A stretch of 14,177 nucleotides of DNA from Patescibacteria group bacterium (lineage in GTDB: Bacteria > Patescibacteriota > Patescibacteriia > 2-12-FULL-60-25): positions 1-14,177 of the forward strand of contig JAGOUA010000016.1 of the NCBI GenBank assembly GCA_018061485.1. The letters are read 5' to 3'. The first letter of the stretch is position 1. Each line of letters opens with the position of its first letter. A program made the translations under genes and the position numbers. Shown in pieces: positions 1 through 4,762 of this stretch. The notes beneath the pieces are model-generated. The model searched no databases. It had not been told where the DNA came from and worked only from the letters and a program-made list of their open reading frames with translations.

Positions 1-1
1 G

Positions 2-373
2 CTTTCGGAGGGGTTTGCGGCGCGTTGGGCGCTCGTTGACGATGGGGGAGCGCTGCTTTGGCAGGGGTCGGTAACGGATGTTGTGGCGGACGCGCAAGAG
101 GTTGTGGCGCTGCGCCTTGTTTCGCGTCCAGATAAGACGGTACTTTTATCGTATCGCGCAAAAACGCAAGATGGCTCGTGGGTAAGTGGGTTGGTCAAGA
201 TTTCGCCGTTACAAAAATCACCTATCTGGGTACCAGTCGCGTTGAGTGAAGAATGGAATACGCGCGCTTGGCGGTTAGAACGCTTCGAACAAGTACGCGG
301 CACGTGGAGCGCGGTTCTACGTTTTCAACAAGAAGACGGTTCGTTTCGCGAAGAAGCGGTGCCGGTGGGGTGA
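2..373 (+). CDS. C-terminal part of an unrecognised protein (5' end outside window)
   Basis: An open frame runs without a stop from the first full codon (position 2) to TGA at 371-373, so the gene starts upstream of the window. About 123 residues are visible. A GTG at 83 could be read as a start, but the open frame upstream of it encodes similar protein-like sequence and no ribosome site precedes it, so I take this as a truncated gene. The visible part is beta-rich, with alternating hydrophobic and charged residues, several Trp and no cysteine or membrane segment. That would suit the end of an extracytoplasmic or beta-sheet domain, but I do not recognise a family. The gene is followed 22 bp later by an intrinsic terminator. 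Confidence 0.7.
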   Translation, partial: LSEGFAARWALVDDGGALLWQGSVTDVVADAQEVVALRLVSRPDKTVLLSYRAKTQDGSWVSGLVKISPLQKSPIWVPVALSEEWNTRAWRLERFEQVRGTWSAVLRFQQEDGSFREEAVPVG

Positions 374-395
374 TCTACGCGGTTTAACCCAAAAT

Positions 396-424
396 AAAAT
401 CCCCTCCGGATAGGAGGGGATTTT
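396..424. terminator. Bidirectional intrinsic terminator
   Basis: A perfect 12-bp stem (AAAATCCCCTCC at 396-407 pairs with 413-424) closes a 5-nt loop. Read on the plus strand it ends in TTTTGTGTTT and serves the gene ending at 373. Read on the minus strand it ends in TTTTATTTT and serves the tRNA-Gln transcript. The perfect symmetry and T-runs on both sides make a two-way terminator the natural reading. Confidence 0.88.
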
Positions 425-436
425 GTGTTTCACCGA

Positions 437-481
437 GTGCATGGCGAGAGCTGGTTGGCTCCGCCATGCACCATATGGTGC
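437..481. repeat. Overlapping inverted repeats downstream of tRNA-Gln
   Basis: Two dyads lie just 3' of the tRNA. GTGCATGGCG (437-446) pairs perfectly with CGCCATGCAC (462-471) around a 15-nt loop. A perfect 14-nt palindrome, GCACCATATGGTGC, occupies 468-481. They share 468-471, so the two folds cannot form fully together. They lie in the 3' trailer of the tRNA precursor and could guide processing or pausing; that role is inferred. Confidence 0.6.
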
Positions 482-482
482 G

Positions 483-556
483 TGGCTCCGGGGCATGGAT
501 TTGAACCACGATACGCAGCTTCAAAGGCTGCTGTCCTACCATTAGACGACCCCGGA
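483..556 (-). tRNA. trnQ: tRNA-Gln (anticodon UUG)
   Basis: Reading the minus strand from 556 to 483, the acceptor arm TCCGGGG pairs with CCCCGGA, followed by discriminator G and an encoded CCA (complement of 483-485). The anticodon stem GCAGC/GCTGC encloses the loop CTTTGAA, giving anticodon TTG (Gln, reads CAA and by wobble CAG). The T arm has GTTCAAATC. The total is 74 nt including CCA. No intron or mismatch is visible in the acceptor or anticodon stems. A dedicated promoter lies upstream (572-600) and a terminator downstream (396-424), so it is a single-gene transcript. Confidence 0.95.
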
Positions 557-571
557 ATAGGTTGTGGCGCC

Positions 572-600
572 AGTGTAGCGTATGGCTTGCGGGTGGTCAA
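572..600 (-). promoter_or_regulatory. Promoter of tRNA-Gln
   Basis: On the minus strand, -35 TTGACC (complement of 595-600) and -10 TACACT (complement of 572-577) are separated by exactly 17 bp. The predicted transcript start is near 565, about 9 nt before the mature tRNA. Confidence 0.75.
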
Positions 601-611
601 TGCGCTATACT
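583..611 (+). promoter_or_regulatory. Probable promoter of the 635-1468 gene
   Basis: There is a good -10, TATACT (606-611), with only a weak -35 (TGGCTT at 583-588, 17-bp spacing). The predicted start near 618 gives a leader of about 17 nt. It is interleaved with the divergent tRNA-Gln promoter, whose -35 at 595-600 falls inside this spacer. Confidence 0.45.
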
Positions 612-634
612 AAGCAAAGATTCTCCGTCCTTTT

Positions 635-1468
635 ATGGCTCCAGAACGCCCATCCGGTGTCCGTTTTACGCAAGAACGCTTTCATAAAGAGGCGATTTTG
701 GGCACGGTACGGTATTATTTAGGCGATGACGAGCGATTAGCGACATTGCATCAGGGGGTCCCCGAAGAATTGGTGTATGCCCTTGAAGTAATGGGTGCTC
801 TTCCGAAGTATCAGCAAGAGTGGGTACGAGAACAAGTGAGTGAAGAGGTCGAGGACAGTTGGGCGCGTTTTCAAGAAGCTCTTGGAGTGCTTGCTCTGCC
901 ATCCCAAGAGATGATTTTGGCGTATGAGCGAGTATTTACCCAGATACGAGATATGGTAGGAGAGTCATGGTATGCCGTCGCCTTCGCAAGTGCATTGAGA
1001 CGCGAAGCGGCTTGGAATGCCGAGCACGGAGTTATTGAGCAGCAAGAAAGAGAGATGTATCAGCAAACAGGATGGTCTAAGCTTATGCGACGCGCTCTGA
1101 AAGGATTTGGATCGAGCACGCTATCCGCAGAAGCGGTGGAAGATCGAGAGATTCGCGCCTTGTTGAAGCATGGGCCGCCGCGTCCGCCAAAGCTTCCACG
1201 AGAGCTTGTGGGAAAAGGGAAGACAGAAGCGAAGGCTTCATCTGTACCGACGCCTGCACCGGTGCCAGCCCAGCCAGCACCAAGCGTCGAAGAAGGTCGG
1301 CCGGCCGCGAAGAAGGAAGGGAAGGGGATACAACGACGACGGCTTCTGACGGCGGAAGAGGGGGCGATGGATGCGCATAGCTGGCGTTGGGCGCCAAAAA
1401 GAGCGGTTCGACCAGTACCGACTCCGCATCCGCATGGAGGGTATGAAGGGGACGGCGACGATGAATAA
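635..1468 (+). CDS. Orphan protein, 277 aa
   Basis: I do not recognise a family. Residues 1 to about 175 look mostly helical and charged, rich in Glu, Arg and Gln, with no membrane segment, signal peptide or metal-binding cluster; the protein is probably cytoplasmic. Residues about 185-240 form a flexible Pro/Ala/Lys-rich linker, and the tail (about 255-277) is rich in His, Gly and Asp. The ATG at 635 is chosen because the predicted -10 at 606-611 leaves a short leader and no better start lies upstream. No Shine-Dalgarno site is visible; the bases before the ATG are pyrimidine-rich. Its stop is 9 bp from the next gene, a nuclease, and I see no promoter between them, so the two are probably co-transcribed. 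Coding status is supported by the long frame, context and operon spacing, not by homology. Confidence 0.75.
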   Translation: MAPERPSGVRFTQERFHKEAILGTVRYYLGDDERLATLHQGVPEELVYALEVMGALPKYQQEWVREQVSEEVEDSWARFQEALGVLALPSQEMILAYERVFTQIRDMVGESWYAVAFASALRREAAWNAEHGVIEQQEREMYQQTGWSKLMRRALKGFGSSTLSAEAVEDREIRALLKHGPPRPPKLPRELVGKGKTEAKASSVPTPAPVPAQPAPSVEEGRPAAKKEGKGIQRRRLLTAEEGAMDAHSWRWAPKRAVRPVPTPHPHGGYEGDGDDE

Positions 1469-1477
1469 TCTTCTGAT

Positions 1478-2113
1478 ATGCCAAAAGAGGTACGCGGAAT
1501 AATCACATTGATCACGATGCTGATAGCGGCGCTCGTATTAGCGTTTACAAATCCCGAAGAAGGGGCTCAGGTACCGCCGATACAGCCACCAGCGCAGAAC
1601 GAGCAGGTATCTTCGACGCGCGTTGTGGCGCCTCGCACAGAAGGGGTGTTTGTGACGGAGGAAGAGGTAGCTATCGAAACAAACGCCCTGATCACCCGGG
1701 TGATTGACGGTGATACCGTCGAAGCGCTGATGGATGGAGAAACATCTGTCGTAAAAGTGCGGTTTTTGGGAGTGGATACCCCAGAGTCGGTGGATCCACG
1801 TCGAGGAGTGCAGTGTTTTGGAAAAGAGGCGTCTGCATATACAAAGCGTCTATTACAGGGACAGCGCGTCGAGTTACGCGAGGATTTGCAAGCGGATGAT
1901 CGTGATAAATACGGCAGGCTTTTGCGCAATATTCTTCGAGAAGATGGTATGGATGTGAATGCGACGCTTATCGCCGAAGGGTATGCGCAGGCGTACCTCT
2001 CATTTCCGCTCAGCGCTAAACGAAAAGCGCAGCTTCGCTTGTTGCAAGAACAAGCAAAAACGGAAGAGCGGGGATTATGGAGTCCTTCTACCTGTAACGG
2101 CGAGTCGTTCTAA
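1478..2113 (+). CDS. Membrane-anchored staphylococcal-type thermonuclease (SNase domain)
   Basis: Staphylococcal-nuclease family endonuclease, a Ca-dependent enzyme that cuts DNA and RNA. Residues 8-24 form a hydrophobic N-terminal anchor or signal peptide, followed by a Pro/Gln-rich linker (about 27-65) and the SNase domain (about 70-203). Every key residue of the S. aureus enzyme has a counterpart: D79 in VIDGDT (D21), R95 (R35), D100 (D40), E103 in DTPE (E43) and R147 in DKYGR (R87). C113 and C206 could form a disulfide, which would suit an exported protein. At 211 aa it is the usual length for an anchored form. It follows the orphan gene by 9 bp, so an operon is likely. In Patescibacteria-type cells such surface nucleases are usually thought to scavenge nucleotides from external nucleic acid; that role is inferred here. 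Confidence 0.92.
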   Translation: MPKEVRGIITLITMLIAALVLAFTNPEEGAQVPPIQPPAQNEQVSSTRVVAPRTEGVFVTEEEVAIETNALITRVIDGDTVEALMDGETSVVKVRFLGVDTPESVDPRRGVQCFGKEASAYTKRLLQGQRVELREDLQADDRDKYGRLLRNILREDGMDVNATLIAEGYAQAYLSFPLSAKRKAQLRLLQEQAKTEERGLWSPSTCNGESF

Positions 2114-2116
2114 TCC

Positions 2117-2145
2117 TTGCCTTGTGAGTGCGCGTCTTTTACACT
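2117..2145 (+). promoter_or_regulatory. Promoter of the VKOR gene
   Basis: -35 TTGCCT (2117-2122), 17-bp spacer, -10 TACACT (2140-2145). The predicted transcript start (about 2152) falls at the ATG at 2153, so the mRNA would be leaderless or nearly so. Confidence 0.6.
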
Positions 2146-2152
2146 CAAGGGT

Positions 2153-2674
2153 ATGAAATCTCTTCCGTCGGCTCGCGTGTGGATGGCGGCGTTTGCGGCG
2201 CTTGGGTGGTTTGCGGCGGCGTATCTTTTGTATACGTATCTTACGGGCGGGCCTATTGCGTGCGGTCCCACGTCTGGGTGTGATGTTGTGCGGGCGTCCC
2301 GCTATGCATATGTCGGACCGATTCCGCAGCCGCTTCTGGGCTTGGTGTTTTACACCATGATGTTGGGACTGCTTATCTACCGCAGTGTTGCGCAGGTGTG
2401 GCATCAGCGCTTATTTTGGGCGACACGTGCGCTGGTGATCGTCGCGTTTCTTGAGTCGATCGCCCTGTTTTTGTTGCAGTGGCTTGATATCCGCGCGTTC
2501 TGTTTTTGGTGCTTGCTGTCGGGTGCTGCATCAACGGGGATGTTTGTGGCTGGATGGTTTGATCGCGCAGAGCGTACGGGCGAAGGGCAGTCTCGTGATT
2601 TGCGTGGATACGCGGCGGTAATGCTCGTGCTGGCATTGGTTGGAACGCCGCTCTTTCTAGCACTTATTTCCTAG
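2153..2674 (+). CDS. VKOR-family membrane thiol oxidase
   Basis: Bacterial vitamin K epoxide reductase homologue, 173 aa. It is an integral membrane enzyme that passes electrons from a DsbA-like thioredoxin-fold partner to a quinone, allowing disulfide formation outside the membrane. About four to five transmembrane helices are visible (roughly 10-30, 60-78, 92-111, 115-136, 152-171). The loop cysteines C37 and C43, S49 and the following G-x-P stretch, and the active-site pair C117-F-W-C120 match the family pattern. No fused thioredoxin domain is present. The frame could be extended upstream to a TTG at 2117, but that TTG is the -35 hexamer, so the ATG at 2153 is chosen. The next gene is a glutaredoxin with its own promoter. 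No DsbA-like partner is encoded in this window. Confidence 0.88.
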   Translation: MKSLPSARVWMAAFAALGWFAAAYLLYTYLTGGPIACGPTSGCDVVRASRYAYVGPIPQPLLGLVFYTMMLGLLIYRSVAQVWHQRLFWATRALVIVAFLESIALFLLQWLDIRAFCFWCLLSGAASTGMFVAGWFDRAERTGEGQSRDLRGYAAVMLVLALVGTPLFLALIS

Positions 2675-2677
2675 ATT

Positions 2678-2706
2678 TTGCCCGTCCTCGTTACGCATGC
2701 TATTAT
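2678..2706 (+). promoter_or_regulatory. Promoter of the glutaredoxin gene
   Basis: -35 TTGCCC (2678-2683), 17-bp spacer, -10 TATTAT (2701-2706, five of six consensus bases). The predicted start near 2713 gives a leader of about 23 nt without a clear Shine-Dalgarno site. Confidence 0.7.
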
Positions 2707-2735
2707 AGCGATGTTGAACTCGTTCTTTCGTTTCT

Positions 2736-2987
2736 ATGACTATCACTGTCTACTCCACTCCTACCTGTCCGTACTGCAAACTCGTGAAAGAATTTTTAAA
2801 AGAGCAGTCTCTTTCGTTTGAAGACGTCGACGTCTCTGCTGATAGCGAAGCGGCCAAGCACATGGTTAAGCTCTCCGGTCAAATGGGGGTTCCTGTGGTT
2901 GACGTCGGAGGACAGATTATTGTGGGGTGGAATAAGAATGCGTTAGAAGAAGTTATTCGCACACAGCAACTGAACGCTGGTGAGTAG
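2736..2987 (+). CDS. Glutaredoxin-like protein, YruB/NrdH type
   Basis: A small 83-aa cytoplasmic thioredoxin-fold protein that exchanges thiols and disulfides. The active site C11-P-Y-C14 follows the first beta strand. The Gly-Val-Pro (residues 51-53) that carries the cis-proline, and the C-terminal V-G-W-N motif in place of the usual G-F-D, follow. Length and motifs fit the YruB-type/NrdH-like glutaredoxins, which are reduced by thioredoxin reductase or low-molecular-weight thiols. The start ATG at 2736 is the natural N-terminus (MTITVYSTPTCPYC). It lies directly after the VKOR gene, so both thiol-redox genes sit together, although each has a predicted promoter. Downstream it runs into the folded element at 3007-3158. 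Confidence 0.9.
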   Translation: MTITVYSTPTCPYCKLVKEFLKEQSLSFEDVDVSADSEAAKHMVKLSGQMGVPVVDVGGQIIVGWNKNALEEVIRTQQLNAGE

Positions 2988-3006
2988 ATCGTTGCTTAGA
3001 ATCTCA

Positions 3007-3158
3007 AAAACCCTCCAGATTGGATGAGATGCGAAGCCACGTCGCTCCCGAGCGACAGTGGCGAAGCGTTGGAGCAAGAAATGCCGCAAACGTACTTACT
3101 CGTACGTTGAGGATATTTTGAAGTGAAACGCAAGCAGGTCGCCAATCTGGAGGGTTTT
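3007..3158. other. Folded 152-nt element between convergent genes (candidate structured RNA or branched terminator)
   Basis: The ends are perfect 17-bp inverted repeats: AAAACCCTCCAGATTGG at 3007-3023 and its exact complement at 3142-3158. The 118-nt interior holds two further hairpins: GCCACGTCGCT (3036-3046) pairing with 3051-3062 around loop CCCG, with one bulged A; and AACGTAC (3089-3095) pairing with GTACGTT (3102-3108) around a 6-nt loop. Together they make a three-way junction. On the minus strand the closing arm is followed by TTTTT, and on the plus strand it ends in GGGTTTT, so it may terminate both the glutaredoxin and the recR transcripts. The recR stop codon overlaps its right edge. 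An ordinary terminator does not need a 118-nt structured interior. Confidence 0.75.
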
Positions 3159-3759
3159 ATGTTCGGCGATGGCGGATAGCATCGAGAAGCGTCAACGGAT
3201 CCGCATACTCGAGCGACGCGCCTGATGGTAAGCCGCGCGCAAGACGTGTGATTTTGATACGAGGAAATCCTTGCAACGCTTGTTGGAGATAGAGCGTGGT
3301 CGCATCTCCGGCGACGTCGGTATCAAGGGCGATCAGGAGTTCTTGGATCGCTGTGTCGTTCGAAAGGCGTTGAAGAAGCGAGGAAATGGTGAGGTCTTTT
3401 GCGTCGCGCCGTTCAAGAGGATTCAGGGTTCCACCCAGTACATGGTATCGCCCACGAAACGCGCCACTGTCCTCGATGGGGCGAATATCTTGGCTGATGG
3501 CGACGATGCAGACGAGATGCGGATCTCGATGAGGGTCTCGGCAGATCGCGCATTCCGGCGCGTCCGTCCATTGATGGCAGGTTTTGCAGTGACTGAGATC
3601 GTTCGCGAGATGTTCAATGCTCTTAGCGAAACTCAAAATGACCTCCTTTGGCTGTGAGGCAAGCCAGGCAACATAGCGAAGCGCCGCCCTTGGACCAAGA
3701 CCGGGTAATCGATCAAAGGCATTGGCGGCGCGTTCAATAGGTTCTGGAACGGAAGGCAT
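3157..3759 (-). CDS. recR: Recombination mediator protein RecR
   Basis: A 200-aa RecR, the usual length. It works with RecO (and RecF) to load RecA on gapped single-stranded DNA. In order: an N-terminal helix-hairpin-helix (LPGLGPRAALRYV, about 18-30), a four-cysteine zinc finger (C58, C61, C70, C73), a Toprim domain (about 82-170) with the typical R-G-R-Y-H-V-L-G-G stretch, and the C-terminal GLPSGASLEYAD motif. One oddity is that the Toprim glutamate usually seen as V-V-E is Ala87 here, and the usual V-E-G-E motif reads V-A-G-D. RecR is not known to use Toprim catalysis, so function is probably kept. ATG 3759 lies 9 bp after the ybaB stop with a weak AAGG upstream, so the two are co-transcribed, the classic ybaB-recR pairing. 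dnaX, often the third member, is not in the window. Confidence 0.95.
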   Translation of the reverse strand: MPSVPEPIERAANAFDRLPGLGPRAALRYVAWLASQPKEVILSFAKSIEHLANDLSHCKTCHQWTDAPECAICRDPHRDPHLVCIVAISQDIRPIEDSGAFRGRYHVLGGTLNPLERRDAKDLTISSLLQRLSNDTAIQELLIALDTDVAGDATTLYLQQALQGFPRIKITRLARGLPSGASLEYADPLTLLDAIRHRRT

Positions 3760-3768
3760 GAAATAACC

Positions 3769-4089
3769 TTACCCCTGTTTCAACATTTCGCCAACCTCTT
3801 CGGCGAAGCCAGCTCCACCCAACTCGTTCATGCGTTCGGCCATCACTTTTTGCAACTTCGTGTGAGCATCATTTACGGCTTCAACCACGCCGCTTTCCAC
3901 TTTTGCCATCTCGGTGAGGCTTGGATCGATGGTACAAGACTTCATCTGCTGCAAGCCGTTCACGGTGACGGTGATTTTTCCGTGAGCGCCTGTTCCATCG
4001 ACGGTAATTTCAGCCACTTTTTTTTGCAGATCCATGAGTTTTTTCGCCATGGCAACCTTGTCTTTTACTTCGCGAAGTTTGTTGAACAT
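3769..4089 (-). CDS. ybaB: YbaB/EbfC family nucleoid-associated DNA-binding protein
   Basis: A 106-aa YbaB/EbfC family protein, the normal size. It forms a homodimer that binds DNA without strong sequence preference and is usually encoded beside recR. It begins with a charged helix (MFNKLREVKDKVAMAKKLMD), then the beta-strand core (about 28-55), a Met/Val-rich helix (about 57-90) and a Gly-rich C-terminus. The frame stays open far upstream, to 4404, but the start is set at 4089 because the predicted promoter (4099-4127) places the transcript start about 3 nt before this ATG, and a terminator of the preceding gene lies in the upstream extension. There is no Shine-Dalgarno site. The gene is followed by recR after 9 bp. 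Confidence 0.93.
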   Translation of the reverse strand: MFNKLREVKDKVAMAKKLMDLQKKVAEITVDGTGAHGKITVTVNGLQQMKSCTIDPSLTEMAKVESGVVEAVNDAHTKLQKVMAERMNELGGAGFAEEVGEMLKQG

Positions 4090-4098
4090 AGTGCGAGA

Positions 4099-4127
4099 AG
4101 TGTAACGAGAAGAAGAGCGCTTCGCAA
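4099..4127 (-). promoter_or_regulatory. Promoter of ybaB-recR
   Basis: On the minus strand, -35 TTGCGA (complement of 4122-4127), 17-bp spacer, -10 TACACT (complement of 4099-4104). The predicted start is near 4092, about 3 nt before the ATG at 4089. Confidence 0.65.
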
Positions 4128-4145
4128 GCCCAGATGGGCGTCTAG

Positions 4146-4174
4146 AAAAAGAAAATCCCGTCAGGAGTGACGGG
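4146..4174 (-). terminator. Intrinsic terminator of the 167-aa orphan gene
   Basis: On the minus strand, CCCGTCA pairs with TGACGGG around a 4-nt loop (4157-4174), followed by ATTTTCTTTTT (complement of 4146-4156). It begins 7 nt after the stop codon and isolates this gene from ybaB-recR. Confidence 0.88.
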
Positions 4175-4180
4175 TGAGGA

Positions 4181-4684
4181 TTACTTATGTCCCTTGTAGG
4201 CTTCGGTGGCGCTGACGACGCACGTAGACCTTGGAACGAACTGTGCCAAGGGGAGCAGAATATCGTGTTCAGGAAACCGCTTCTCCAAGAGGATGAGGAG
4301 ATTGTTTGCATGCGTCGTTGACGGATATTCGTGCCAGTTCGGCTCGTGAGCGTCGAAGACGCACAGCTTTGGCGGGGCCGCCGAGTCCGTGTGCTCGCTT
4401 GCAAGATACTTCTCTACAGCGAGGAGAGCGATGTTCGTGCCGATGCAGCCAAGAATTTTTGGATGCTCCTTGAGCCACTCTGTCAGCTCGTCTTTTGTGG
4501 GAACGTGCAACAGGAATTCAATATTCAAGAGGGCTTGGAACACGGAATCATTGGACGTTGGAAGGACTTGATCTGCTCGTGTAAGCACGAGCAACGTGGG
4601 TTTTCCTCCTTGAGTGCTGATCTCGAAGGTGATGGCTCCATCCAGGCCGTTTGGGGGAAGAGCCTCACGCGCTTGTTGTAGCAT
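4181..4684 (-). CDS. Orphan protein, 167 aa
   Basis: I do not recognise a family. The protein appears soluble and mixed alpha/beta, with no transmembrane segment or signal. Two hydrophobic strands (about residues 30-35 and 107-110) and a central helical region (about 48-95) are visible. There are four cysteines (80, 108, 154 and none paired in a CxxC), so no zinc finger is evident if C80, C108 and C154 are the only ones conserved. The start at 4684 is well supported: GGAGG lies 5 nt before the ATG, and a TTGACA promoter sits just upstream. With its own promoter, ribosome site and terminator it is a single-gene transcription unit. That complete set of signals is the best evidence it is a real gene. 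Confidence 0.8.
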   Translation of the reverse strand: MLQQAREALPPNGLDGAITFEISTQGGKPTLLVLTRADQVLPTSNDSVFQALLNIEFLLHVPTKDELTEWLKEHPKILGCIGTNIALLAVEKYLASEHTDSAAPPKLCVFDAHEPNWHEYPSTTHANNLLILLEKRFPEHDILLPLAQFVPRSTCVVSATEAYKGHK

Positions 4685-4689
4685 GGATG

Positions 4690-4694
4690 CCTCC
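4690..4694 (-). promoter_or_regulatory. Shine-Dalgarno site of the 167-aa orphan gene
   Basis: GGAGG on the minus strand, 5 nt before ATG 4684. It is one of only two clear ribosome-binding sites in the window and fixes this start. Confidence 0.75.
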
Positions 4695-4701
4695 GTGGGA
4701 C

Positions 4702-4730
4702 AGCATGAAACGAGGGCTAAGCATTGTCAA
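4702..4730 (-). promoter_or_regulatory. Promoter of the 167-aa orphan gene
   Basis: On the minus strand, a perfect -35 TTGACA (complement of 4725-4730), 17-bp spacer and a weak -10 CATGCT (complement of 4702-4707). The -35 overlaps the T-run of the dnaB terminator. Confidence 0.6.
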
Positions 4731-4755
4731 AAAACACCAGCGTTGCTCGCTGGTG
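4729..4755 (-). terminator. Intrinsic terminator of dnaB
   Basis: On the minus strand, CACCAGCG pairs with CGCTGGTG (4735-4755) around a 5-nt loop, followed by six T (complement of 4729-4734). It begins 7 nt after the dnaB stop. Confidence 0.9.
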
Positions 4756-4762
4756 ATGATGG

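Noticed and set aside
3769..4404. Long reading of ybaB starting at 4404
   Set aside because: The extension overlaps the coding region and terminator of the gene at 4181-4684 and is not conserved-looking; ATG 4089 gives the normal 106-aa protein.
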